Positions 52,196 to 61,879 of a stretch of DNA of 64,000 bases are shown piece by piece. The stretch comes from Geminicoccus sp036263595. Lineage in GTDB: Bacteria > Pseudomonadota > Alphaproteobacteria > Geminicoccales > Geminicoccaceae. The stretch is taken from assembly GCF_036263595.1 (NCBI RefSeq), contig NZ_DATAGQ010000192.1, positions 5,701 through 69,700 on the forward strand, in the 5' to 3' direction. Each line of letters starts with the position of its first letter. Position 1 is the first letter of the stretch. The translations under genes were made by a program, and so were the position numbers. Under the pieces are notes generated by a model, which was given only the letters and a program-made list of their open reading frames with translations, was not told the origin of the DNA and did not search any database.

Positions 52196-52334
52196 CCGGG
52201 GGCCAAGGGAACCGATGGCCTGCGGCACCTTCATGGGCCGCCTCCGGCCGTAGCGGATCTGTCATCAGACGATAGCGGAGCGACGGTAGCGTGCGCGCGC
52301 TGCCGGTCATTTGGCAGGAAGTCGGGAGGTTCTC

Positions 52335-53348
52335 ATGCTCGGTCGGTCGATGTTCGCCGCCATTCTTGTCTCGATGGGCGCCATGACGGCGCAGGCCGCG
52401 GAACTCACGGTCTATACCGCCGCGGAAGCAGATCAGCTCAAGGAGTACAAGGCGGCGTTCGAGGCGGCCAATCCCGACATCACGCTGCGCTGGGTACGCG
52501 ATTCGACCGGCATCATCACGGCCAAGCTGCTGGCGGAGAAGGCGAACCCGCAGGCCGACGTCGTGTTCGCGCTGGCGGCGACATCGCTCATGCTGCTGGC
52601 CGAGGAAGACATGCTGGTGCCCTATGCGCCAACTGGCCTTGCCGACATCAAGCCGCTGATGCGCGACCCCGCCGATCCGCCGAGCTGGGTCGGCTCCGCC
52701 GTCTGGGCGTCCGCCATCTGCTTCAACACGGTGGAGGCCGAGGCCAAGGGCCTGCCGGTGCCGGCTTCGTGGGAGGACCTGGCGGACCCGGCCTACAAGG
52801 GCCAGGTCGCCATGCCGAACCCGGCCTCGTCGGGCACGGGCTTCCTGATGGTGTCGGCCTGGCTCCAGCAGATGGGCGAGGAGAAGGGCTGGGCATTCAT
52901 GGACAGGCTGAACGAGAATATCGCCAGCTACACCCATTCAGGGTCCAAGCCCTGCCGCCAGGCAGGTGCTGGCGAATATGCGATTGGCCTGTCCTTCGAG
53001 TACCGCGCCAACAGGACGATCGGCGACGGTGCACCGATCCGGGCGATCCTGCCGGCCGACGGGCTCGGCTGGGACATGGAGGCCACCGCATTGATCAAGG
53101 GCACCGACCAGCCGGACGCCGCCAGGAAGCTCGCCGACTGGGCCACCTCGCCCGAGGCCAACCAGATCTATGCGAAGAGCTTCGCGGTGGTTGCGAAGAA
53201 CGGTGTCCAGCCGTCGCTCGAGCACATCCAGGGCGATGTCGAGAAGCTGCTGATCAAGAACGACTTTGCCTGGGCGGCCGCGAACCGGGACCGCATCCTT
53301 GCCGAGTGGAGCAGGCGCTACGACAGCAAGTCGGAACCGAAGTCATAG
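52335..53348 (+). CDS. Putative 2-aminoethylphosphonate ABC transporter binding protein (PhnS2-like)
   Basis: Periplasmic binding protein, 337 residues, of the iron/phosphonate (SBP family 1, type II) group. Signal peptide MLGRSMFAAILVSMGAMTAQ with cleavage near QAA. The stretches ELTVYTAAEADQLKEYKAAF, VRDSTGIITAKLLAEK and MPNPASSGTGFLMVSAWLQ match the set annotated as a second type of 2-aminoethylphosphonate importer; iron(III) is an alternative but the ferric tyrosine pair is not seen. GGGAGG precedes the ATG. It is divergent from aioX. Confidence 0.78.
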   Translation: MLGRSMFAAILVSMGAMTAQAAELTVYTAAEADQLKEYKAAFEAANPDITLRWVRDSTGIITAKLLAEKANPQADVVFALAATSLMLLAEEDMLVPYAPTGLADIKPLMRDPADPPSWVGSAVWASAICFNTVEAEAKGLPVPASWEDLADPAYKGQVAMPNPASSGTGFLMVSAWLQQMGEEKGWAFMDRLNENIASYTHSGSKPCRQAGAGEYAIGLSFEYRANRTIGDGAPIRAILPADGLGWDMEATALIKGTDQPDAARKLADWATSPEANQIYAKSFAVVAKNGVQPSLEHIQGDVEKLLIKNDFAWAAANRDRILAEWSRRYDSKSEPKS

Positions 53349-53366
53349 GCGGACCAGCCCCGCATT

Positions 53367-54461
53367 ATGGCAGCCGCCCCGCCGGCCGAGCCCTACCTGG
53401 TCATTCGAAACGTCACCAAGGAGTTCGGATCCTACCGGGCGCTCGACAACATCAGCCTCGACATCGAGGCTGGTGACTTCGTCTCGTTCCTGGGTCCCTC
53501 GGGTTGCGGCAAGACCACCTTGCTGCGAGCCATCTCTGGCCTTGACGTCCAGACCACCGGCACGATCCGGCAGGCCGGCCGCGACATCTCCAACCTGCCG
53601 GTCTCCCAGCGCGACTTCGGCATCGTCTTCCAGTCCTACGCCCTGTTTCCGAACCTCTCGATCCGCGGCAACGTCGCCTACGGCCTGGTCTCCACCGGAC
53701 GTCCCCGCGCCGAAACCGACCGGCGCGTGAAGGAACTGCTCGACCTGGTGGGGCTCGCCGATCAGATCGACAAGTACCCGGCCCAGCTCTCCGGCGGACA
53801 GCAGCAGCGGGTAGCATTGGCGCGCGCCCTGGCCCTCTCGCCGGGCCTGCTCCTGCTCGACGAGCCACTCTCGGCGCTGGATGCGCGGGTGCGTGCGCGG
53901 CTGCGCGGCGAGATTCGTGACCTGCAGACCCGCCTGGGCATCACCACGATCATGGTGACGCACGACCAGGAAGAGGCGCTGACCATGAGCGACCGGATCG
54001 TCGTCATGAGCAAGGGCCGCATCGAGCAGGTCGGCACGCCCGACGAGATCTACGCGCGGCCGGCCACGCCGTTCGTCGCGGACTTCGTCGGCCGAATGAA
54101 CTTCCTCAAGGGCCGGCTGGCGGCAACGGCGCAAATCGAGGTGCAGGGTGCCGTTTTCCAGATCGCCGAGCCGATGCCGTTCGCGCCGGGCACCGAAGTC
54201 ACGGTCTGCATCCGGCCCGAAGACGTCGTCGTCCGCCAGATCGACGGCTCCACCCTCAATGCCGTCGATGTGCAGGTCGGCGTGATGGAGTTCATCGGCA
54301 ATCACTTCGCGACGTCGCTGCATGTGACCGGCACCAGCCTCGGCTTCTCCGCCGACCTGTCCATGAATGACGTGCGCGATCTCGGGATCGCGCCGGGCAT
54401 CGCGATCCGGGCGAGCCTGCCGCCCGACCGGCTGCGCGTCTTCGCCAGCCCGCCGGTCTAG
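53367..54461 (+). CDS. ABC transporter ATPase (PhnT2-like)
   Basis: ATPase of 364 residues with Walker A GPSGCGKTT, signature LSGGQQQRVALARA, Walker B LLLLDEP and H-loop VTHDQEEA, then a TOBE domain. It starts 18 bp after the binding protein. The long C-terminal domain is typical of phosphonate-, iron- or polyamine-type importers. Confidence 0.85.
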   Translation: MAAAPPAEPYLVIRNVTKEFGSYRALDNISLDIEAGDFVSFLGPSGCGKTTLLRAISGLDVQTTGTIRQAGRDISNLPVSQRDFGIVFQSYALFPNLSIRGNVAYGLVSTGRPRAETDRRVKELLDLVGLADQIDKYPAQLSGGQQQRVALARALALSPGLLLLDEPLSALDARVRARLRGEIRDLQTRLGITTIMVTHDQEEALTMSDRIVVMSKGRIEQVGTPDEIYARPATPFVADFVGRMNFLKGRLAATAQIEVQGAVFQIAEPMPFAPGTEVTVCIRPEDVVVRQIDGSTLNAVDVQVGVMEFIGNHFATSLHVTGTSLGFSADLSMNDVRDLGIAPGIAIRASLPPDRLRVFASPPV

Positions 54462-54482
54462 CAGCCAAGGGAGGCGCTCCTG

Positions 54483-56216
54483 ATGACGGCCGCGTCGGCC
54501 ATCGGCCCGAGCCACTTGCCCGTGCCCGTGCCCGCCTTGGCAGCACCGGTCCGCCAGCGCCTGGACCGCAACGACATCCTGATGCGGGCCATGCTCTGCA
54601 CCGTGGCGCTCTGCCTGACGGTGGCGGTGCTGCTGCCGCTCTGGGCGCTCCTGTCGAAGAGCTTCCAGGCATCCGACGGGACCTTTGTCGGCCTTTCCAA
54701 CTTCCGGGCCTATGCCGGTCATGCCGGGCTCGCGGGCTCGATCTGGAACAGTCTCTGGATCGCCGTCCTGAGCACGCTCATCTGCGTGCTCCTTGCCTTC
54801 GTCTATGCCTACGGCATCACGCGCACCCGGATGCCGGGCCGCGCTGTGTTCAGGATGATCGCGCAGATCCCGCTGCTGGCTCCCTCGCTCCTGCCGGCCA
54901 TCAGCCTGGTCTACCTGTTCGGCAACCAGGGCCTGGCCAAGGGGCTGCTGTTCGGACAGTCGATCTACGGGCCGATCGGCATCGTGATGGGTGAGGTCTT
55001 CTGGACCTTCCCGCACGCCCTGATCATCATCACGACGGCACTCTCCATTTCCGATGCCCGGCTGTACGAGGCATCCGAGGCACTTCGGGCAACAGGCTGG
55101 CGCACCTTCCGCACCGTGACGCTGCCGGGTGCCCGCTACGGCCTGATCAGCGCGACCTTCGTCGTCTTCACGCTCGTGATCACCGATTTCGGCGTGCCGA
55201 AGGTGATCGGCGGCCAGTTCAACGTCCTGGCTACCGACATCTACAAGCAGGTCGTAGGCCAGCAGAACTTCCAGATGGGTGCCGTGGTCGGCCTGATCCT
55301 GCTGCTTCCGGCGGTGCTCGCCTTCCTCGTGGATCGCCGGATGCAGCAGCGGCAGTCGGCGCTCCTGTCGATCCGCGCCGTTCCCCATGCGCCCAAGCCC
55401 GACCGCCGCACGGATCTGGTCTTTCTGGTCGTATGCCTCGTGATGGCGCTGGCCATCCTGACCGTCATCCTGGTCGCGTTCCTGGCGTCGGTGGCGACGT
55501 TCTGGCCATATAACCTGGTTCCGACCTTCAAGAACTACGATTTCGACATGATGGATGGCGGGGGCTGGGGCAGCTACTACAACTCCCTGACGATGGCAGC
55601 GCTGACCTCCCTGATCGGCACGTCGGTGATCTTCTTCGGCGCCTACCTCGTCGAGAAGACGCCGCGCTTCCAGCGCATGCGCGGGCTCGTGCAGTTCCTG
55701 GCACTTCTGCCGCTCGCCGTGCCGGGCCTCGTGCTGGGGCTTGGCTACATCTTCTTCTTCAACAGCCCGGCCAATCCCCTCAACGTTCTCTATGGCACGA
55801 TGGCGATCCTGGTCATCTGCACGATCAGCCACTTCTATTCCGTCGCGCACCTGACGGCCGTAACCGCCTTGAAGCAGATCGACCCGGAGTTCGAGACGGT
55901 CTCGGCGTCCCTGCGCGTGCCCTTCTATCGCACCTTCTTCCGGGTGACGCTGCCGGTCTGCCTGCCGGCCATCCTGGACATCGCGATCTATCTCTTCGTG
56001 AACGCCATGACGACCGTGTCCGCCGTAGTGTTCCTCTACTCGCCAGACACGACGCTGGCGGCGGTGGCGGTACTGAACATGGACGATGCGGGCGATGTGG
56101 CACCCGCTGCGGCCATGGCGATGATGATCTTCCTCACGACAGCAGCCGTCCGCTTCCTCTACCTCGGCCTGACGCGCGGGATCCTCGCCCGCTCCCAGGC
56201 ATGGCGGGCACGATGA
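54483..56216 (+). CDS. ABC transporter fused permease (PhnU2-like)
   Basis: Permease of 577 residues that fuses two membrane domains, about twelve segments. Two ATPase-contact loops are visible: EASEALRATGWRTFRTVTLP near 200 and the degenerate ETVSASLRVPFYRTFFRVTLP near 475. The fusion is characteristic of the second 2-aminoethylphosphonate importer type and of FbpB-like iron permeases. The gene closes the three-gene operon. Confidence 0.85.
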   Translation: MTAASAIGPSHLPVPVPALAAPVRQRLDRNDILMRAMLCTVALCLTVAVLLPLWALLSKSFQASDGTFVGLSNFRAYAGHAGLAGSIWNSLWIAVLSTLICVLLAFVYAYGITRTRMPGRAVFRMIAQIPLLAPSLLPAISLVYLFGNQGLAKGLLFGQSIYGPIGIVMGEVFWTFPHALIIITTALSISDARLYEASEALRATGWRTFRTVTLPGARYGLISATFVVFTLVITDFGVPKVIGGQFNVLATDIYKQVVGQQNFQMGAVVGLILLLPAVLAFLVDRRMQQRQSALLSIRAVPHAPKPDRRTDLVFLVVCLVMALAILTVILVAFLASVATFWPYNLVPTFKNYDFDMMDGGGWGSYYNSLTMAALTSLIGTSVIFFGAYLVEKTPRFQRMRGLVQFLALLPLAVPGLVLGLGYIFFFNSPANPLNVLYGTMAILVICTISHFYSVAHLTAVTALKQIDPEFETVSASLRVPFYRTFFRVTLPVCLPAILDIAIYLFVNAMTTVSAVVFLYSPDTTLAAVAVLNMDDAGDVAPAAAMAMMIFLTTAAVRFLYLGLTRGILARSQAWRAR

Positions 56217-56260
56217 TCACGTTCGGCGGTGCAAGGTGGCTGCCCGCCGGGGTGGCCCCT

Positions 56261-57784
56261 TCACCAGGATGAGAGTGCCCGCAGCATCGCCGTCTTCTTG
56301 ACCAGGTGCGCGTCCATCCGAACCAGCAAGCGGTCGAGCAGATCGATGGCGGCGCCGACCTCAGGGCCCTTGTTCAGCATGACGCACTCGGCGCGCGCCG
56401 CCATCGCGGCATCCGTCATCTCGCCTCGCGACGGCGTGCCGTCCTTGACGAGGTCTTCCAGCACCTGCGTGGCCCAGATCACCGGCACGTGGGCGGCCTC
56501 GCAGATCCACAGGATCTCTTCCTGCATCTCCGCCAGGCGCTCGAAGCCAATTTCCGCCGCGAGGTCGCCACGTGCGATCATGACCCCGAAGGGACGGCGG
56601 CCCACGGAACGCGCGATCAGCGCCGGCAGGTTCCTGACCGCATCGGGCCGCTCGATCTTCGCCACCAGCCCGAGCGGCCGGCCCTCGCCGCCATGCTTTT
56701 GCACAGCCGCATCCAGGAGATCGATGTCGGCGGCCTGGGCGACGAAGGAATAGCCGACCATGTCGGCGATCCGGATCACGGTGCCGAGGTCAGCCTCGTC
56801 CTTGTCGGTGATCGACGACAGGCCCAGCGCCGTGTCGGGAAGGTTGAGGCCCTTTTCGGGCTTCAGCCTGGCTCCGGCCGCCTTCACGCGGGTCACGCGG
56901 ACAATGGCCTCGCCGTCGGCAGCCTCGTCGACCACACCCTCGAGCTTGCCGTCATTGTAGAGAACCCGGTCGCCGACGCTCAGGCGCGTGACCAGCTCGG
57001 GCAGCGACACCAACGCCGTGAAAGGAAGGTCTGGCGAAGGCTCGGGCGACCCGGCGGCGACCAACCGAAAGCGGCTGCCGACATGGAGCCGCGCCTTCGG
57101 GTTGTCGGCGGCCACCGCCTCGATGCGGATCTTGGGGCCGGCAATGTCCATCAACACCGTGAGACGGCGGCCCAAGGCTTCGCCCGCCCAATGAACATGG
57201 TCGGCCATCCTGCTCCAGGCTTCACGGTCGTCATGGGCACAATTGATGCGGGCGATGTCCATGCCACGTCGCGCCAGGTCGAGCACGTAGTCGGGGTCGA
57301 TGGCAGCTTCGCTCGGCAGCGTGACCATGATCCGGCCTCGCCGATGCGGGGATGGCATGCCGAACAGCCGGTCCGTCGCATCGTGCAACGCGGCCTCGCC
57401 GGCGAAGAACATCTCCTCGCTTGGCGCCGGAACCGGGCTGACCTGACCTGAAAGCGCTGCCAGCGCGGCGAGCACCGCGTCGAGGGTCGGCAGGACCCGG
57501 CTTTCCAGACGGCCGAGGGAGGACAGGCCGCGCCACATCAACCGCCGCTGCAGGCTGCGAATGTCATGGCGTCGGAGAGCGATGTAGCTGGCAAGGTTCT
57601 GCACGCCCTGGCCTTGTGCCGCTGCCTCGCCGCCTGCCACGAGATCCCGCAGGATCGCCTGACCATCGTGCTCTACTGCCTGACGCAGGTTGCAGACCGC
57701 GGCGAACAGTTGGTGGAGGTCGTCATGGTCGCGCACGCCCACGGAAGGAGCGTTCGTGGTGGCATCATCCGAGGCGTCAGGCAT
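56261..57784 (-). CDS. Atypical pyruvate kinase-like protein
   Basis: Protein of 507 residues from ATG 57784. The C-terminal 360 residues follow the pyruvate kinase barrel and B domain with changed motifs: MDIARINCAHDD (usually RLNFSHG), LMDIAGPKIR (usually DTKGPEIR), the catalytic lysine in GLVAKIERP and ARGDLAAEIG (usually ARGDLGVE), then VIWATQVLEDLVKDGTPSRG. The C-terminal allosteric domain is absent: the protein ends about 40 residues after ECVMLNKG. An N-terminal helical extension of about 145 residues is added instead. It probably still works on phosphoenolpyruvate but regulation must differ. A TTG start at 57814 is possible. Confidence 0.8.
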   Translation of the reverse strand: MPDASDDATTNAPSVGVRDHDDLHQLFAAVCNLRQAVEHDGQAILRDLVAGGEAAAQGQGVQNLASYIALRRHDIRSLQRRLMWRGLSSLGRLESRVLPTLDAVLAALAALSGQVSPVPAPSEEMFFAGEAALHDATDRLFGMPSPHRRGRIMVTLPSEAAIDPDYVLDLARRGMDIARINCAHDDREAWSRMADHVHWAGEALGRRLTVLMDIAGPKIRIEAVAADNPKARLHVGSRFRLVAAGSPEPSPDLPFTALVSLPELVTRLSVGDRVLYNDGKLEGVVDEAADGEAIVRVTRVKAAGARLKPEKGLNLPDTALGLSSITDKDEADLGTVIRIADMVGYSFVAQAADIDLLDAAVQKHGGEGRPLGLVAKIERPDAVRNLPALIARSVGRRPFGVMIARGDLAAEIGFERLAEMQEEILWICEAAHVPVIWATQVLEDLVKDGTPSRGEMTDAAMAARAECVMLNKGPEVGAAIDLLDRLLVRMDAHLVKKTAMLRALSSW

Positions 57785-57902
57785 GCTGTTCTTCTGCTCG
57801 AGGGGGCTGGGCAACTATCTGCCGCCGCTAGGCTACGCCTCGATGACATCTAGCCCAACGTGGTGCGCGAGCCAGGTGATGTCGTCCGCGCTCCGGCAGG
57901 AA

Positions 57903-58487
57903 TCAACGGGCGTTGCGTCCCAAGGTATGCATCCGGCCCAGCCATTTCTGCCGCCCATGTTCGCTGCCCTCGACCGTGCCGATCAGGCTGTCGCCTACCG
58001 GGCGGATGCCCACGAAGCGAAGGATGTTGCGCTTCAGGCTCTTCAGGCTGTGCGCCCCGAAGTACCAGCGGTAGACGAGCGACGGCATGCCCATGGTCAC
58101 GACAATACGCGCGGTCCTGCCGTTCAGCAGCGTCTTCCACTTCATCCCGCCTTCCACCCTGCTGGTCGCAAAGCCTGGCCGCATGACCTGCTCGAGAAAG
58201 CCCTTGAGCAGAGCCGGCATGTCGCCCAGCCAGAGCGGGTAGATGATCACCAGATGGTCTGCCCAGGCGATCGTCGTCTGACAGTTTTGGATGTCCGGTG
58301 GCGGCATGCCGTCGTCCCAGTCGGCCTTGCTGCGCAGGAGCGGAAAATCGAGCTTGCCGATGTCGATCCGGCGGACCTCGTGTCCTGCTTCCACGGCCCC
58401 ACGCGCATAGGCCTCGGCCAGCGCATGGCAGAAATGGTCGCCGGTGCCGCTCGGGTGGCCCTGGAGGATCGCGATGTGCCTGGACAT
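57903..58487 (-). CDS. NAD(P)H-dependent quinone oxidoreductase, flavodoxin-2 fold
   Basis: Protein of 194 residues of the NQO1/MdaB/KefF group. FMN or FAD-binding stretches are HIAILQGHPSGTGDHFCHAL at the N-terminus and IIYPLWLGDMPALLKGFLEQ in the middle; a downstream VVTMGMPSLVYRWYFG closes the active site. It is likely to reduce quinones by two electrons. The next gene upstream on the same strand is an alcohol dehydrogenase 30 bp away. Confidence 0.85.
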   Translation of the reverse strand: MSRHIAILQGHPSGTGDHFCHALAEAYARGAVEAGHEVRRIDIGKLDFPLLRSKADWDDGMPPPDIQNCQTTIAWADHLVIIYPLWLGDMPALLKGFLEQVMRPGFATSRVEGGMKWKTLLNGRTARIVVTMGMPSLVYRWYFGAHSLKSLKRNILRFVGIRPVGDSLIGTVEGSEHGRQKWLGRMHTLGRNAR

Positions 58488-58517
58488 GTTTCTACCTGCA
58501 GCCTTGCCTGCCTCATC

Positions 58518-59510
58518 TCACGGCTGGTCCGGAACCAGGACGGCAGCGCCTTGAAGCCGGCCATGCCGCAGATCGGCCAGAGCCTCGTTGGCACGCGCCA
58601 GCGGATAGATGGTGGTCTGCGTCTGCACCGGAACCCGTGGCGCCAGTTGCAGGAACTCGTGCGCATCCTGGCGGGTGAGGTTGGCCACCGAGCGGATCAC
58701 CCGCTCTTCCCAGAGCTGCCGGTAGGGAAAGCTCGGGATGTCGCTCATGTGGATGCCGCCGCAGACGACGGTGCCACCCTTGCGGACCGCTTGCAGTGCC
58801 GCCGGAACGAGGCTGCCGACCGGCGCGAAGATCAGTGCCGCGTCGAGCGGTTCCGGCGGCTGCTGGTCCGATCCGCCGACCCATCTGGCACCGAGCTCAC
58901 GCGCAAAGGCCTGGGCTGCCAAGTCGGCCGGACGCGTGAAGGCGTAGATTGAGCGGCCCTGGAAGGTGGCAACCTGCGCTACGATATGCGCCGCTGCACC
59001 GAAGCCGTAGATCCCGAGCCGTTCCGCATTACCGGCCATGGCTAACGTGCGGTAGCCGATCAGGCCGGCGCAAAGGAGAGGCGCACCCGCCACGGCGTCA
59101 TAGGCGTCGGGCATGGGAAAGCAGTAGGCGGCATCCGCCACCGTGTACTCGGCATAGCCGCCATCGATCGTGTAGCCGGTGAACCCAGGGTGGTCGCATA
59201 AGTTCTCCGCGCCGTTCCGGCAGTACCAGCATCGGCCACAGGTACGCCCGAGCCAGGGTATTCCGACTGCTTCGCCGGATCGGAACCGGTCGACGCCGAG
59301 GCCGCAGCGCACGACTTCGCCCACGATCTCGTGCCCAGGAATGAGCGGCAGCTTGGGCTCCGGGAGTTCGCCATCCACGACATGCAGGTCGGTCCTGCAG
59401 ACCGCACAGGCCGCTACCCGCACGAGCACCTGGCCAGGGCCAGGTTCGGGAACGGGCAGGTCGACCAGCCGCAATGGTTGCCCGGGGGCATCGAGGAGCA
59501 TGGCACGCAT
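58518..59510 (-). CDS. Zinc-dependent alcohol dehydrogenase
   Basis: Medium-chain dehydrogenase of 330 residues. Catalytic zinc: CAVCRTDLH and GHEIVGEV; structural zinc: four cysteines in CGRCWYCRNGAENLC. The Rossmann motif is unusual (GIYGFGAAAHI), reading GFGAAA instead of GxGxxG, yet fits. Pattern of an AdhP-type alcohol dehydrogenase; substrate unknown. ATG 59510 (MRAMLLDAPG) is the family's normal start; a longer frame upstream is unrelated. Confidence 0.88.
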   Translation of the reverse strand: MRAMLLDAPGQPLRLVDLPVPEPGPGQVLVRVAACAVCRTDLHVVDGELPEPKLPLIPGHEIVGEVVRCGLGVDRFRSGEAVGIPWLGRTCGRCWYCRNGAENLCDHPGFTGYTIDGGYAEYTVADAAYCFPMPDAYDAVAGAPLLCAGLIGYRTLAMAGNAERLGIYGFGAAAHIVAQVATFQGRSIYAFTRPADLAAQAFARELGARWVGGSDQQPPEPLDAALIFAPVGSLVPAALQAVRKGGTVVCGGIHMSDIPSFPYRQLWEERVIRSVANLTRQDAHEFLQLAPRVPVQTQTTIYPLARANEALADLRHGRLQGAAVLVPDQP

Positions 59511-59560
59511 GTCATGGACACCTGTCGATCGTGATCTATCGCAACAGCCCGAAGGCTCGG

Positions 59561-60337
59561 TCAGATCCTCCGGAAGCAGCTTCCAGGCAAGGAGCCTTCG
59601 CTGCGCAGCTGCTCCGCCGCCTCCTGAAAGCCGGCCCAGGCGGCACGGGCAAGGCATCCGCCCACGCTGGTCCGCCGGACCCCGAGCGGAGCCATGTCCG
59701 AGACCTTCATCCCCGGCTTCAGGAGCAGCACGTTGACGGGCTTTGGCGCCACGGCAGCCACGATCGCCTCGATGGCGCCGGCCTCGGTGACACCAGGCGC
59801 GTACAGCACGTCGGCCCCGGCGTCCGCATACGCCACCAGCCGTTCGATCGTCGCGTCCAGCTGCGTTCGGCCGATCAGGAAGCCTTCGGTCCGCCCGACC
59901 AGCAGCACGTCCTCGCCTGTCCGATCGATTGCTTCGCGGGAAGCCCTGATGCGTTCGACAGCAAGCGGAAGGTCGTAGAGCTGCGTGCCGGTCCGGTCCT
60001 CGATGGAGAGACCGGCAACGCCTGTCTCGACGGCAAGGCGGACATTGGCTGCGACATCGTCCGGCCGGTCGGCGAACCCAGCTTCGAAGTCCGCATTGAC
60101 CGGAAGCTCCGTGGCAGCCACCAGTTCACGGAGATGGGCCAGGACCTCGTCGAGCGTCACATCGCCATCGTCACGTCCCAGCGACCAGGCCAAGCCTGCG
60201 CTCGTCGACGCCAAGGCTGGGAACCCCAGCGCCTGCAACCTTCGCGCACTACCGATATCCCAGGGATTGGGGAGCATGAAATGCCCCTTGGCGTGCAGGT
60301 CGCGGAAGGCGGCGCGACGGGATCGCAAGTCGACCAT
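59561..60337 (-). CDS. Isocitrate lyase / PEP mutase family protein
   Basis: Barrel enzyme of 258 residues. Family features: HFMLPNPWDIGSARRLQALG at about 19-38, the ADFEAGFADRPDD metal/substrate loop, LSIEDRTG, and LVGRTEGFLIGR. The true isocitrate-lyase KKCGH motif is lacking, so it is one of the many uncharacterised relatives (oxaloacetate or methyl-branched acid lyases). ATG 60337 has GGGAGA before it. Closeness to the phosphonate-type importer is 3 kb away and may be chance. Confidence 0.82.
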   Translation of the reverse strand: MVDLRSRRAAFRDLHAKGHFMLPNPWDIGSARRLQALGFPALASTSAGLAWSLGRDDGDVTLDEVLAHLRELVAATELPVNADFEAGFADRPDDVAANVRLAVETGVAGLSIEDRTGTQLYDLPLAVERIRASREAIDRTGEDVLLVGRTEGFLIGRTQLDATIERLVAYADAGADVLYAPGVTEAGAIEAIVAAVAPKPVNVLLLKPGMKVSDMAPLGVRRTSVGGCLARAAWAGFQEAAEQLRSEGSLPGSCFRRI

Positions 60338-60617
60338 GGAGATCGTCTCCCAGATAGGTGGGCAGGGAGAGGTAGCACGAAAAACCGTGCCTGCCTGCCG
60401 GCTGAGCCGGCGTCTCGAACTGCGGATGATCCAATGGTCGGGCAGGATGTCCAAGGTACACGGACCTGTCGTCGAGCCAGCGGCGTGCCGCTACCGACTT
60501 CGATGGTCGATGCGAGAAGGGAAGCCTCAGTCAGTACTCACCAACGGCGTACCCCCCGGACCTCGAACCACTACGGGGCATGGCCCGTTGAACCGGCTGG
60601 CGCTGGCCACCACGCGG
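60338..60617 (+). other. Gap of 280 bp without a gene
   Basis: Between the PEP-mutase-family start and the DMT stop no supported reading frame, repeat or RNA was found. Confidence 0.5.
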
Positions 60618-61592
60618 CTACGGCGCATGCCCGGTCGCTTCGTGCGGGTCGGGTTCAACTGGTTGAGGCCTTTTTCGGTTCACCCGCTCCTGCGTCGCTT
60701 CCCGATAGGCAATATAGATGGATGATCCGGCGATGATCCCGGCCCCGACGAAGGTCCAAAGGTCGGGACGCTCGGCGAACATGACGAAGCCCAGGAAGGC
60801 GCCGAAGGGCAGCCGCAGATAGTCGAACGGCATCACCACCGATGCATCGGCGGCGGCATAGGCGCGGGTCAGCGCGATCTGGCCGACGGTCCCGAGAGCG
60901 CCGATGATCAGCAGCAATCCCCAGGTCGCCAAGCTCGGCCAGACCCAGACCGGCAGCGCGAAGGCCAAGGTCATCGGCGTCAGATAAAGTGCCAGGTTCG
61001 CGACGATTGCCCCGGCCGGTTCGGTCCGCGACAGCCTCTTGACCGTCAGTGTAGCACCCGCCGCGGCCGCGGCGGCTCCGATCGCGATCAGGCTGAAGAG
61101 GTTTAACGCCTCCGAGCCTGGCCGGATGATGACCAGCATGCCCAGGAAGCCAATCAGGACCGCCATCCACCGTCGCAGCCGCACGTCCTCTTTCAGGAAC
61201 CAAGCAGCACCGATCGTCGCGAAGATCGGTAAGGTGAAGCTCAAGGCGATGCTGTCGGCATACCGCATGTTGACCAGCGCATAGAACCCGCCGATCAGGC
61301 CGATGATCGAGAAGCTGGCGCGCATCAGGTAGCCGCGCCACTGGGCGAGCCTGAGGCCGACCACGCCGCGCCGGCAGATCAGCGGCAGCATGATCGGCAG
61401 CACCAGCGCCATGCGGAAAAAGGCCAGCTCGAACGGATGAAGCTCCACCGACGCGACCCGGACCAAGGCGCCCATCCAGGAGAACAGAAAGGCGGCGAGT
61501 ACCATCCAGAAGGCCGCCTGCACGGCTGCGCTGCGCCGGCCGAGAGCCAGCTCGACGGCACGGAACGGGGCAGCGAGAGACGCGGCAGACAT
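60618..61592 (-). CDS. DMT superfamily permease (EamA)
   Basis: Membrane protein of 324 residues with ten segments in two EamA halves; the first spans WMVLAAFLFSWMGALVRVAS to FLGMLVIIRPG, the second LFSLIAIGAAAAAAGATLTV to YIAYREA. Such proteins carry metabolites or amino acids in either direction; cargo unknown. The ATG at 61592 is favoured, although its ribosome site is poor. It is the last intact gene before IS debris. Confidence 0.83.
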   Translation of the reverse strand: MSAASLAAPFRAVELALGRRSAAVQAAFWMVLAAFLFSWMGALVRVASVELHPFELAFFRMALVLPIMLPLICRRGVVGLRLAQWRGYLMRASFSIIGLIGGFYALVNMRYADSIALSFTLPIFATIGAAWFLKEDVRLRRWMAVLIGFLGMLVIIRPGSEALNLFSLIAIGAAAAAAGATLTVKRLSRTEPAGAIVANLALYLTPMTLAFALPVWVWPSLATWGLLLIIGALGTVGQIALTRAYAAADASVVMPFDYLRLPFGAFLGFVMFAERPDLWTFVGAGIIAGSSIYIAYREATQERVNRKRPQPVEPDPHEATGHAP

Positions 61593-61879
61593 GGACGGGA
61601 TCCCGGCGGGACGTCGCCGCGATGATGACGAACCAGACATCGGCGACCCTAGGCGGAGCGAAAGCACAGGTCCAGCAGACATGCTCCCTCGCCACCACGA
61701 GAACATCCTGCGGATCATCCAGGATCCATCGCTTCTTGTAATGGGGGGCGATCAGACAGAGCACAGGCTTGAAACAACTGGTCCCGCTGGCTTGGCGTGT
61801 AGCGGTCGCACCATTCCTTTGGCATGGATCCGGACGTGCTCGGCAAGGCAGCCGAAGCGGGACCGGCTCCGGCTGGGCA

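Noticed and set aside
52259..52265. CTGTCAT as half of a Pho box before the phnS2-like gene
   Set aside because: The second half-site expected 11 bp later (CGATAGC) does not match, so no Pho box can be claimed.
59561..60337. PEP mutase, i.e. phosphonate biosynthesis linked to the phosphonate-type importer
   Set aside because: The family also contains many lyases; mutase-specific residues could not be confirmed and no phosphonopyruvate decarboxylase is near.
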